64,000 nucleotides of DNA, from positions 56,493-120,492 of the forward strand of contig CAJTGF010000009.1 of assembly GCA_910575585.1 (NCBI GenBank). The letters run 5' to 3'. The first letter of the stretch is position 1. Each line of letters begins with the position of its first letter. The position numbers and the translations under genes are program-made. Shown here one piece after another: positions 1 to 8,188 of the stretch. The notes under the pieces are model-generated. The model saw nothing but the letters and a program-made list of their open reading frames with translations, ran no database searches and had not been told where the DNA came from. This stretch comes from Clostridiaceae bacterium. GTDB taxonomy: Bacteria > Bacillota > Clostridia > Lachnospirales > Lachnospiraceae.

Positions 1-1339
1 ATCGCATCAAACTTCTGATTAATCTCCTGCCGTTCTTCCCCCATAGGCCCTCCATAGACCTTATAGCCATTTTCCTTCACAAAAACCGCATCCCCTGAAT
101 GTGCAGTCAGATACTGGCTCTGGTTCCCCTCCTTTTCCAGTTTATCTGCCACATAACACGCAAACGCCCTGGCCATCTGCTCACAATTATCACAGTGCCT
201 TCCATGTACCGTCCTTGCAAACCGTTCATGCATTTCCCAGGAATCTATTAAAAATTTCGTATGCTCCTCCTTCCATTGAACTTTATGGAAATCTGCAGGT
301 AGTTGTTCTGTCCTGTTTAGAGATGCAAACTGGTAGTTGAGCCGCCTCTTTTTATCCTTGGGAATGACATGACCGGTAATCTCTTTATGTACCCTGGAAA
401 GTTTCTCTATAGCCTTGTTAGGATAATCCCTCAGAACATACATATCCAGAGTTGCGCCATATCTGGTATCATAAACCTCCCAAACTGCCTGATTCCAGGT
501 TGTCTGCTGTTCATCCGTAAGGTTCTTTGGAGTAATCTGCTCAATCATGTTCCCACACAATATTTCTTCCCTCCTGACCTCTTTATCGTGGTTATCCTTC
601 ATAACCTGGAGCTGTTCCTCCGGTGTAAGTTTTTCCCTTTTCGATGACATCCTCCGAAGCAAGGCAGTCACGGAGGCCGGGACTCCCTTTAACCCTGGGC
701 AACCAGAAACCGGAACCGGGATTCCGGTCGCACTTAATCTGCATGACTGTCCAATATAGTAATCAAGGGCATGGGCCAGGCTTCCCGCCCCTCCTTCCCT
801 GGTAAAATTAATTACGTGGTATTTTGGGTCATACATGGCAGGCCCGCTGCCCCCGATTCCCCTGGAACCAAAGGAGAGAGAGACAGGGTTCCTCCAAGGG
901 ATACATCTTTCTTATCCATCTTAAGGATACGAGCCAGGTCGCAAAATGCCACATAACATTCATCCAGCAGGGACTGGGCCTCTTCATCTGACAGGCTTGC
1001 CCCAAATTCCACTCCCTGAATTCCCAGTTCCTTAAAATCATTTTCGTCTGCATGCCGCCCATCTTTTAAATATTCCGGGCCAGTTCTGCATACGGAATCC
1101 AGCTTGGAATATGGCAATGGCTTTTTCCTGCTATCCGTCTCTTTTGTCCGTTTCTTCTGGGCTTCATAGTCTCCTTTTTCTTCCTTTATCCTGTCTGGCG
1201 GATCTGTATAAAAATATTGTTCCATACGGTTCTTGCCACTGCCTTTTGCATCCCCGGCATTCTGTCCCAAAATACGAGCATTTCTTCTCTTTCTCTTGCC
1301 TCCGATGGGAATTCCAAAATCCTTGATCGCTTTTGTCAT
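1..1339 (-). pseudogene. Frameshifted large polyvalent protein (zincin-like LPD) of a mobile element, cut by window edge
   Basis: The gene starts at an ATG at 1339 behind GGAGGAAA and opens with MTKAIKDFGIPIGGKRKR, which resembles the FGxxIGGARK opening of large polyvalent proteins carried by conjugative elements and phages. The reading frame breaks at about 871-890, in a run of alternating AG; shifting one base restores an open frame that runs to base 1 and past the window. After the shift I read LSLSFGSRG, then YDPKYHVINFTREGGAG, then SLAHALDYYIGQ, and later ARAFACYVADKL and SQYLTAHSG. These match LPD-type zincin-like domains as I remember them. The usual HEWxHALD metalloprotease motif is reduced to AHALD, so the active site also looks lost. 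Family assignment is from remembered motifs; the frameshift is read directly. Confidence 0.6.
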
Positions 1340-1387
1340 GATTTTCCTCCATACCGTGCATGTTTCAAAGCACAAACAGATATCCTG

Positions 1388-1573
1388 TCACTGGTAACGG
1401 TGACCGTTTATTTTTCTCCAATAAACAACACTTCCGAATACCAGAAAAATCAATACAACAAGTCCTATGCCTGCAGCAGCCCGGATATCCGCTAAATTGG
1501 CGGATGGCTCTGGTTCCCTTTCCCCTTGATACTCCAGTTCTGATATTTCATTTTCAATACTTATACCCTCTAC
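1388..1573 (-). pseudogene. C-terminal membrane-anchor fragment, probably of a conjugative-element surface protein
   Basis: A 61-codon open stretch without a start codon (an in-frame TAG precedes it at 1574-1576) encodes an acidic stretch followed by a hydrophobic helix GIGLVVLIFLVFGSVVYW and a short basic tail ending in a stop at 1388. This is the usual C-terminal end of a secreted, membrane-anchored protein. It sits directly upstream of the decayed polyvalent gene on the same strand, as in conjugative modules. It could be chance, since only 61 codons are seen. Confidence 0.3.
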
Positions 1574-1731
1574 CTATTTTATAATTCCAGTATAGAGAGA
1601 GAAGCCTTTTTAGTCCAATATGAAAACAGCAGTCCGGGATATAGGGAATATGCAGGAATCATTCAAATGCTATTCTCAATCTTTTCATTTTATGTTATAC
1701 TTAACGGAAAGGAAAGGCGGTGAGAAGCTTA

Positions 1732-2163
1732 ATGAAAATCTATTTGGATAACTGCTGCTACAACAGACCTTTTGATGACCAGAGTCAAATAAAAATACAT
1801 CTTGAGGCACAGGCAAAATTATATATTCAGGCAAAAATCAAAGAGGGAGTCTATGATTTAGTATGGTCTTATATTTTGGACTATGAAAATGGAAAAAATC
1901 CTTACGAGGAAAAACGTCTGGCAATTGCCCCCTGGAAAATGATCGCCTCCTCCTGCATAACGGACGAATCGGAAGATATCCTCACATTTGCGGAATCCCT
2001 TGCTTCAAAAGGAATAAAAACATACGATGCCTTACACATCTCCTGTGCCGTAGCTGCCCATTGCGAATACTATTTAACTACTGATAAGAAACTGTTAAAT
2101 ACTCCTATACCGGAAATCAAAATCGTAAGCCCTATCGTTTTTGTAAATGAAATGGAGGAATAA
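1732..2163 (+). CDS. PIN-domain protein, VapC-like putative ribonuclease
   Basis: This 143-residue protein begins MKIYLDNCCYNRPF, with the first PIN-domain aspartate in the IYLDN strand. A central acidic patch (DESEDILTFAESLASKGI) leads to KTYDALHISCAVAAH, which carries the second catalytic aspartate, and then YYLTTDKKLL with the third. The fold normally makes a Mg-dependent RNase, often a toxin. I chose the ATG at 1732 because GGTGAG lies about 7 bases upstream; a GTG at 1720 in the same frame would add four residues. The stop is 2 bases from the next start, so the pair is probably co-translated. It is intact among decayed neighbours. Confidence 0.7.
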   Translation: MKIYLDNCCYNRPFDDQSQIKIHLEAQAKLYIQAKIKEGVYDLVWSYILDYENGKNPYEEKRLAIAPWKMIASSCITDESEDILTFAESLASKGIKTYDALHISCAVAAHCEYYLTTDKKLLNTPIPEIKIVSPIVFVNEMEE

Positions 2164-2165
2164 CT

Positions 2166-2369
2166 ATGATAAGGACAGATACTATCGTGAAACAAGAAGG
2201 TATCAATGCTTTAATTTCTAAATTAGGCTATGTGGATGCCGAAAGATTTATTGTATTAATAACCAAAGAGCCCTTTGATTATACCAAATGGCGCGAACAC
2301 TCTTTAGATGAAGGGCTTAATGTCCGTCAGCTGAGTCAAAAAGCTATGATGTATTCTAAAAATATGTAA
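2166..2369 (+). CDS. Small partner protein of the PIN-domain gene (possible antitoxin)
   Basis: The 67-residue product begins MIRTDTIVKQEGINALIS and contains GYVDAERFIVLITKEPFDYTKW. I recognise this as the small protein that often follows this type of PIN gene in Clostridia, but I know of no assigned function. It has no obvious DNA-binding motif. The position two bases after the PIN stop codon suggests a toxin-antitoxin pair in the toxin-first order; that is inference. Confidence 0.6.
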   Translation: MIRTDTIVKQEGINALISKLGYVDAERFIVLITKEPFDYTKWREHSLDEGLNVRQLSQKAMMYSKNM

Positions 2370-2412
2370 TCACCAAACGTATGCCCCTGCTCTGTCCGTA
2401 AATTCAAGGATT

Positions 2413-2475
2413 AAAAAAATAAGCAGCCCTGCCAACATAAGTTCCTTTCTATGGCAAATGCTGCTTATTTTTATC
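2413..2475 (+). terminator. Rho-independent terminator after the PIN pair
   Basis: AAAAATAAGCAG is repeated inverted as CTGCTTATTTTT across a 38-base loop, with A-rich and U-rich flanks, so it can act in both directions. Confidence 0.6.
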
Positions 2476-2530
2476 ATAATTTTTTACGATTCCTGACTGT
2501 TACGATAGTAGTTAATCAGTATTGATGTAT

Positions 2531-2560
2531 ACGAAAGGCCAGTCTTTGCCGGCCTTTCAT
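2531..2560 (-). terminator. Hairpin after the 2566-3345 pseudogene
   Basis: GAAAGGCC and GGCCTTTC form a stem just beyond the stop codon of the minus-strand pseudogene. The following U-tract is weak. Confidence 0.4.
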
Positions 2561-2565
2561 ATATA

Positions 2566-3345
2566 TTAGCTCTCCATATAGATTCCCATTTCATATCTTA
2601 CACCTGTTTCAGGATACAACACCACACACTCAGGGTCTAATTTTCTTGCATGTTTGTTTACCTGATCAAAATATTCTTCTATGGTAGTTCCCTGCAAACG
2701 CTTTTTAATATTTTCTGTATGGAAAGGAATGATAATCTGCCCTCGGTATTAAACCAATATCTGCGCCAATTTTTCGGGAAATACCTGTTTCCCATTCTCT
2801 CTCATCGTCCCCTGACGAAGTACTACACTGCTTCTCTGATCCTCGCACCGCAGAATACCATCTCTCCATAAATGGATTCCGCTGATAATCGATATCGTAA
2901 AACCATTATCCGTGGTAATCCGATAATCCGTACTTTCCAGAGAACCCCAGATATCACATTCATGATGCCCTGGCCGGCCTCCCATCAGAGGGGCCAAATC
3001 AAGATCCGGGTCATAAGTTTTACCTTGCATCTCATTATGTTTAGCCTGACTTGTTTCCACTCTAAAGCCATCCATATGATAACACTGCCCAGGTAATACA
3101 GGAATCATATTGTCAAGTGGAACTCCACCTACAAAATACGTGTAAATGTGGAGAAGTCCATCAATCACTTCAAGGACAGCTTCTGTGTTGCGGGGTGCAA
3201 GACGCAGAATGAAAAAACGCTCCATGCGGATCTGCTGCTTGCCGGAATCACACAGCTTATAACCGTTATAGTGGCTGACAAGATCCATAAACACCAGTAT
3301 ATCCGCAGCCTAAAGCCCCTGATTGCCTGAAGCCGTCCATTCCAT
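2566..3345 (-). pseudogene. Unrecognised ~260-codon gene with two internal stop codons
   Basis: One frame runs from an ATG at 3345 (GGAAG just upstream) to a stop at 2566-2568, broken only by TAG at 3310-3312 and TAA at 2749-2751. Visible protein pieces are LVSHYNGYKLC, PLDNMIPVLPGQCYH, DNGFTISIISGIHLWRDG, GKQVFPEKLAQILV and, after the second stop, GQIIIPFHTENIKKRLQG. Translation resumes in frame with protein-like sequence on both sides of each stop. Each stop is one transition from a glutamine codon (CAG, CAA). I do not recognise the family. The neighbours suggest accessory DNA. Confidence 0.55.
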
Positions 3346-3532
3346 ACACTTCCTTTGACAGGTGCATCCTCCTGTCTTATTGCGTTGCCATAAAATCCTG
3401 TTTCCTGCATACGACTCCCTGCCATGCTCCCCCTGACGGGATTTTTGACTATTGGGCACCCAATTTAACATTTGTTTCGCAATTACCTATCTGATTTTAA
3501 GATTGTTTCTGATTTTCTAAATAGGGCAGGGT

Positions 3533-3592
3533 AAAAAAATAGGGATAAAGCAGATTCAGCCATCCAAAGGCTTTTCTAACTTTATCCCTATT
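3533..3592 (-). terminator. sigK terminator whose 5' arm lies inside the reading frame
   Basis: On the minus strand AATAGGGATAAAG pairs with CTTTATCCCTATT, 13 perfect base pairs across a loop of about 29 bases holding a small AGCC/GGCT hairpin, followed by a run of T. The upstream arm overlaps the last codons of the sigma factor gene. Confidence 0.7.
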
Positions 3593-4170
3593 ATAACAGC
3601 CGAGTAAGACCGCGAGATCCCCAACGCCCCCGCAATCTCCCTCTGCGTAAACTCCTTACTCCCAAACAACCCATACCGCATCCGGATCACCTTCTGTTCC
3701 GTAGGCTTTAAGCACTTTCGAAAAGCCTCATAAAGCTCCTTAATATCCTGGCTTAGGATCAAATCTTCCAGGGCATCCTTAGTCTCCATCTCGATCACGT
3801 CCACCAGGCTCACCGATTCCCCGTCCTTATCCACCCCAATGGGGTCATATAAAGAAACCTCTTTCGAATACTTCTTGTGGGCCCGCAGAAGCATTAAGAT
3901 CTCATTTTCCACACACTTGGCCGCATAGGTGGCCAGACGGGATCCCCGGTCCACATTAAAAGTATTTACCGCTTTGATCAGCCCGATGGTCCCCACAGAC
4001 AGCAGATCCTCAGTCTCATAATCCGTGTACTGATATTTCTTCACCACATGGGCCACCAGGCGCATATTATGTTCTATAAGCTTATTTTTCGCTTCCTGGT
4101 CGCCCTCTTTTAAGAGTTCCAGGCACTCCCGCTCCTCGCGGGCATTTAATGGTTTGGCAAAGGTTTTCAA
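3556..4170 (-). CDS. sigK: Sporulation sigma factor SigK-like, with abnormal C-terminal helix
   Basis: The 204-residue protein is a sigma-70 family member. Region 2 includes DLLSVGTIGLIKAVNTF and GSRLATYAAKCVENEIL; region 4 includes KVIRMRYGLFGSKEFTQREI and ALGISRSY. It opens MKTFAKPLN, without the long pro-sequence of the Bacillus protein, as in other Clostridia. The start is TTG at 4170, with AGGTGG six bases upstream. After SRSY, family members read roughly VSRIEKRALEKL; here the sequence is SAVIIGIKLEKPLDG, so the DNA-contacting helix is replaced although the length is kept. The protein may be non-functional for -35 recognition, or another copy may exist elsewhere. It sits beside decayed mobile DNA, the kind of DNA known to interrupt sigK in Bacillus and C. 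difficile. Confidence 0.8.
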   Translation of the reverse strand: MKTFAKPLNAREERECLELLKEGDQEAKNKLIEHNMRLVAHVVKKYQYTDYETEDLLSVGTIGLIKAVNTFNVDRGSRLATYAAKCVENEILMLLRAHKKYSKEVSLYDPIGVDKDGESVSLVDVIEMETKDALEDLILSQDIKELYEAFRKCLKPTEQKVIRMRYGLFGSKEFTQREIAGALGISRSYSAVIIGIKLEKPLDG

Positions 4171-4171
4171 A

Positions 4172-4223
4172 GAAAGCCACCTAAAAGCAGAACTTAATAA
4201 AAGTTTATGCTTCGGTGGCTTTC
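4172..4223 (-). promoter_or_regulatory. Hairpin enclosing the sigK ribosome binding site
   Basis: GAAAGCCACC (4172-4181) and GGTGGCTTTC (4214-4223) form 10 base pairs; the inner sequences AAGCA and TGCTT extend the stem. On the minus strand the 3' arm contains AGGTGG, the ribosome binding site for the TTG start at 4170. The hairpin could mask translation initiation or act as a terminator for the upstream amidohydrolase. Confidence 0.5.
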
Positions 4224-4251
4224 AAAGTGCTTTTACACCTTCCTGCGCAGC

Positions 4252-5067
4252 TTATACTATTTTCAGGCCGAATAAGGTTATGGCATTTTCGCGAAGGATC
4301 ATCTGCTTCTCATGGCTTGTCAGCCGGGAATCCGTGACCCTTGCCCGCATCATGCCGATATGGTGAAGGGGGGTGTCGGTGCCAAAAAGGATGTGTTCTG
4401 CCCCGATGCGCTCCACGGCCCACTCCAGGATGCCGGGCAGAATACTCTTTACGCTGGATACATCCGTATACATATTTCCATGTTTACAGCTTTCTATCGC
4501 CCGGACCTGATGACCGGGATCTTTATCGCTGCCGCAGCCCAAATGGGCTGCGATAACGACAGCCTGGGGATATTTATCGGCAAAAACCACCATATCCTCC
4601 GGCATGCTTTGTTCCTCTCCGCTGTGGATCTGCATAATGGCCCCATGCTGGCTGCAGAAAGCAAACAATTCATCCCCATATTCCTTGATGGGATAACCAT
4701 GCGCTTCCGGGTGGACCTTAACCCCTATGCATTTGGGATTTTTCAGGATTCGTTCCGCCTGATAATAACTTTCAGGCTCCAAAGGGTTTACCACCACCCA
4801 CTGATACAGCCAGTCTGTCTCTGCGGCAAGCTGCTCGAGGCGCAGATTGCCTTCCCGTACACCTATGCCGTCTACATGAAACAGGCTTTCCATGGAAGAG
4901 GCCATGGCAGCCCGAACCCCCGCCTGTCTGTATTCCCTTTCCAATTGTTCCATGGACAAGGCGCATAACTGACGCTCCAACGCCATTTGGGGCAGCCCTC
5001 CAAGCTGCCCCAAATGACCGTGGGTATCGACGGCCCAATCGTACGCTCTTTTCTCTTGGCGTTCCAT
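4252..5067 (-). CDS. Amidohydrolase-family metal-dependent hydrolase
   Basis: The 271-residue TIM-barrel hydrolase shows metal-ligand motifs in order: DTHGH near residue 14, GVKVHPEAHG near 135, MQIHSGEE, AAHLG and FGTDTPLHH. Its C-terminal EKQMILRENAITLFGL is typical of the amidohydrolase-2 (PF04909) group. The substrate cannot be told. Its ATG overlaps the TAA of the preceding transporter remnant, so it was once translationally coupled to a sugar-type ABC transporter operon. That suggests a role in catabolism of the transported compound. Confidence 0.75.
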   Translation of the reverse strand: MERQEKRAYDWAVDTHGHLGQLGGLPQMALERQLCALSMEQLEREYRQAGVRAAMASSMESLFHVDGIGVREGNLRLEQLAAETDWLYQWVVVNPLEPESYYQAERILKNPKCIGVKVHPEAHGYPIKEYGDELFAFCSQHGAIMQIHSGEEQSMPEDMVVFADKYPQAVVIAAHLGCGSDKDPGHQVRAIESCKHGNMYTDVSSVKSILPGILEWAVERIGAEHILFGTDTPLHHIGMMRARVTDSRLTSHEKQMILRENAITLFGLKIV

Positions 5068-5736
5068 TAATTATATACAACAGAAGACTTCCTCGCCTCA
5101 TCAAGGATCGCGTTTCCGTTCTTTACATAATCATCCAGGGCCTGCTGGGCGCTCTTTTCGCCTGTGATAGCTGCCTGGAGTTCGGGGAACAGCACGTTCC
5201 TAAGCTCCGTGTACCCGGGAAGGTTCTTGGAAAAGTTAAACAGGTACTGATCGTTTTTATTGTAGGCTTCCAGGTAAGGAAGCTCACCAGATACCTTGGC
5301 TACCACGGAGGAGCGCACCGGCGTTCCGTTTTTCGAAGCGGTCACCAGCTCTTCGTCCGAGCAGAAAAACTTCACAAAATCCTTTGCGGCGGCAATCCTG
5401 GCCTCATCCCCTGTGTTCATGATCATGGCTCCCGTCACATAGGTAAAGCCATTGGGGTGAGGATCCCCCGGAATATTGGCCAGGCGGTAATCAAATGCCG
5501 GCAATGTCCCTGACTCCATGTCCGCGGCCAGATTGGCTAAAAGCACGCTGTTGGTAAAGCTGACGGCGATCTGCTGATTCTGGAACATGGCGTTGTTGGT
5601 ATTGGAATCCAGACTCTCCGCTCCGGGAACCGTAAGCCCTTTGTTGTACAAACGTATTTCTCACTGCGTCCGTCTGAAACAAACTGATGCGAAATCCCTC
5701 AAAAATAGGATAGATCGTGAATATGGCAAAAACCAA
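5067..5736 (-). pseudogene. Fused remnants of a sugar ABC permease and a solute-binding protein
   Basis: Two transporter pieces meet at about 5655-5665. Bases 5736 to about 5660 encode the first membrane helix of a sugar permease (FAIFTIYPIFEGFRISLFQ). After that a different frame encodes the last ~190 residues of an extracellular solute-binding protein, with MYNKGLTVPGAESL, FTYVTGAMIMNTGDEAR and NLPGYTELRNVLFPEL. No start codon or ribosome binding site precedes the binding-protein part. A deletion between permease and binding-protein genes explains this best. The stop codon overlaps the start of the amidohydrolase. Confidence 0.7.
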
Positions 5737-5925
5737 GAAATTTTTTTGTCAACATTAAGAACGAAATAAAATTTTTCTTTTTCTATTCATTTTGCAAAAT
5801 AACGCAAAAAAATCAGAAGAACATTTTGTCAATATGGACAATAATGTCTTCTGATCTTCCCTTGAATATTTTATGCAATTTTCATATGTCTATCGGGCCC
5901 GGAATATGGTTTTCCAATGGGACTC

Positions 5926-7104
5926 TTAATGATGGAACAAACGGATCCCCGTAAACGCCATGGCCATGCCGTACTTATCACAGGTTTCGATCACCTGATC
6001 ATCCCTGACAGACCCTCCGGGCTCCGCGATGTAGGCTACGCCGCTTTTGTAAGCGCGCTCAATATTGTCTCCAAAGGGGAAGAACGCGTCGGACCCAAGG
6101 GATACCCCCTTCATCTGGTCAAGCCATGCCCGCTTTTCCTCCCTGGTAAATACGGGAGGCTTCACTTTAAAGATCTTCTCCCAGGCTCCGTCCGCCAGCA
6201 CGTCCATATACTCCTCGCCGATGTACACATCTATGGCGTTGTCCCTGTCTGCCCTCTTGATGCCGTCCACAAAGGAAAGGGACAAAACCTGGGGAGCCTG
6301 CCGCAGAAACCAGTTGTCCGCCTTATTTCCCGCAAGCCTGGTGCAGTGGACTCTGGATTGCTGGCCCGCGCCGATGCCGATGGCCTGGCCGTCCTTTGCG
6401 TAGCACACGGAATTGGACTGGGTATATTTCAGAGTGATCAAAGAGATCAGCAGATCCCGCTTGGCCTCCGCCGGGATCTCGGTATTCTTTGTGACCACAT
6501 TGGCCAACAGCTCCTCATTGATATCCAGCTCATTTCTCCCCTGCTCAAAGGTGATGCCAAAGACCTGCTTGCGCTCTAAGGTGGCAGGCGCGTAATCCTC
6601 ATCAATCTGGATCACGCAGTAATTGCCCTTTTTCTTCTCCTTAAGGATCGTTAGCGCCTCCGGCTCATACCCCGGGGCGATGATGCCGTCGGACACTTCC
6701 CGCTTTACGATCCTGGCCGTATCCACGTCGCACACATCGGACAGGGCAATAAAATCGCCGAAGGAGGACATCCGGTCAGCCCCCCGGGCCCGGGCGTAAG
6801 CACAGGCTAAGGGAGACAGTTCTCCCATGTCGTCTACCCAGTAGATCTTGGCCAGCGTTTCATCAAGGGGCAGTCCCACCGCCGCTCCCGCAGGAGACAC
6901 ATGCTTAAAAGACGCAGCCGCCGGAAGTTTTGTGGCAGTTTTCAGCTCCCGCACCAGCTGCCAGCCGTTAAAAGCGTCCAGAAAGTTGATATACCCCGGC
7001 TTTCCGCTAAGCACCGTAATGGGCAGTTCTCTGTCCTCCTCCATAAAAATGCGGGACGGCTTCTGATTGGGGTTGCAGCCGTATTTCAGTTCCAGTTCTT
7101 TCAT
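5926..7104 (-). CDS. AICAR formyltransferase, stand-alone PurH C-terminal domain
   Basis: The 392-residue protein begins MKELELKYGCNPNQKPS and carries AAASFKHVSPAGAAV, the lysine-histidine motif of the AICAR transformylase domain. Further family stretches are LKYTQSNSVCYAKDGQ, GIGAGQQSRVHCTRLAG, SDAFFPFGDNI and VAYIAEPGGSVRDDQVI. It should add a formyl group from 10-formyl-THF to AICAR, the ninth step of purine synthesis. The IMP cyclohydrolase domain that normally precedes it in PurH is absent. The ATG at 7104 is preceded by GGAGG. The next gene upstream supplies a separate cyclohydrolase. Confidence 0.9.
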   Translation of the reverse strand: MKELELKYGCNPNQKPSRIFMEEDRELPITVLSGKPGYINFLDAFNGWQLVRELKTATKLPAAASFKHVSPAGAAVGLPLDETLAKIYWVDDMGELSPLACAYARARGADRMSSFGDFIALSDVCDVDTARIVKREVSDGIIAPGYEPEALTILKEKKKGNYCVIQIDEDYAPATLERKQVFGITFEQGRNELDINEELLANVVTKNTEIPAEAKRDLLISLITLKYTQSNSVCYAKDGQAIGIGAGQQSRVHCTRLAGNKADNWFLRQAPQVLSLSFVDGIKRADRDNAIDVYIGEEYMDVLADGAWEKIFKVKPPVFTREEKRAWLDQMKGVSLGSDAFFPFGDNIERAYKSGVAYIAEPGGSVRDDQVIETCDKYGMAMAFTGIRLFHH

Positions 7105-7138
7105 GTTCCAATATCCTCCTTTAATCCAGTTTTGGGCG

Positions 7139-7852
7139 TTACTGGTTCTTGTTGACGATTCTGGTCTCATAGGCTCCCGACTGAATATCAATATATCTTA
7201 CAAAAAGCGAAACCTTATTTTCTACATTAAGGCTTTCCCACACCATGTCCGTAAATTCCTCCATGGAATCCGGGATCCCCACCAGTTTAGGCTCCCCCTC
7301 AAAGCTTGGCAGCGGATTTCCGTCCCCCATATACGTGTGGATGAAATGCCCCTCCCCCGCCGCCGGGTCATTGTAGGCAAAGGTATAGCGGTTGCAGCCT
7401 TCGGGCTTTCCGTTGTTGCTCTTTAAAATAGACATGGCGTAATTGTAGGCGCCGTTTTCGATATGCATGATCCCTGATATTCTTGGGGTGTAGTTGGGTC
7501 CGTCAGGCTCAAACTCCCTGGAGCGCAGGGACTGTTCAAAGGTCAGCTGCTTATCCATGCCCTCATAGATGGTGTCTGTCTGGTCCCCGTTGGTCACAAT
7601 GGTCTTATTGCCCAGCACCCGTACCGGGGCGTAGATAATAAGGCTGGGATCTTCCATCTTGGACGGGTCAAATGCCTCCGTGCGGATCCCCTCCCCCTCT
7701 GTTACAAATATCCGGTTCCTGCTGTTTTCGCTCCTTCCCATAATAAAGTAGGCGGCCACCGCCTTGGTTTTGTCCGGGGTCTTTCCTAAAATGATTCCCC
7801 GGCCAGGGTAAGGATTGCCTTTTAACTCTTCTGCCAAATTCCGCATCTTCAT
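7139..7852 (-). CDS. IMP cyclohydrolase, PurO-like
   Basis: The 237-residue product begins MKMRNLAEELKGNPYPGRG and contains VAAYFIMGRSENSRNR, NYTPRISGIMH, CNRYTFAYNDPAAGEGHFIHTYMGD (given as one conserved stretch around residues 155-180) and SLFVRYID. These match the IMP_cyclohyd family (PF07826) first known from archaeal PurO. It would close formyl-AICAR to IMP. I chose the ATG at 7852, nine bases after GGAGG, not the longer upstream frame. The formyltransferase starts 34 bases downstream, so the two form an operon for the last two purine steps. Confidence 0.85.
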   Translation of the reverse strand: MKMRNLAEELKGNPYPGRGIILGKTPDKTKAVAAYFIMGRSENSRNRIFVTEGEGIRTEAFDPSKMEDPSLIIYAPVRVLGNKTIVTNGDQTDTIYEGMDKQLTFEQSLRSREFEPDGPNYTPRISGIMHIENGAYNYAMSILKSNNGKPEGCNRYTFAYNDPAAGEGHFIHTYMGDGNPLPSFEGEPKLVGIPDSMEEFTDMVWESLNVENKVSLFVRYIDIQSGAYETRIVNKNQ

Positions 7853-8188
7853 GTCGTTTCCTCCTTCATGTTCCCATACATCCGCAGACGCAAAAAGACC
7901 TGGACGTCCCTTGCGATGGCGCCCAGGCGGTCGGCTTGTTTTTCCTACGTGCTCCCCTGTGGTCCTCCACGTTTCCGCCAGTCGCACGCTCTTGTTTCAT
8001 CATATCCGATTCCTCTTGGGATTGCAAGTCCTTTTTTCAAAAAGGTATAGCCATGGCGTCCACAATTTGATACAATAGGACTAAGAAACTCGTTCGGGCG
8101 TATTTGTATAACACTCACACACAGTTCCGGCAAAACGCATTTTCAAACACGCTCCAAACACGGATAACCGAATACGCAGGAAAGGAAT
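7853..8188. other. Intergenic region between purO-like gene and phosphodiesterase gene
   Basis: These 336 bases separate divergent genes and must hold both promoters. I see no clear RNA motif or repeat. TACAAT near 8072 is a possible -10 for the rightward gene, without a convincing -35. Confidence 0.3.

Noticed and set aside
2566..3345. Recoded stop codons (TAA and TAG read as glutamine)
   Set aside because: All housekeeping genes here use TAA and TAG as true stops, so ordinary pseudogene decay is the simpler reading.
3349..3555. Further coding remnant upstream of the two-stop pseudogene
   Set aside because: Short pieces in changing frames without motif support; I see nothing definable.
3556..4170. 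sigK split by a skin-type excisable element
   Set aside because: The gene is disturbed only in its last ~15 codons, the final codons still resemble the family, and no recombinase is seen within the window.
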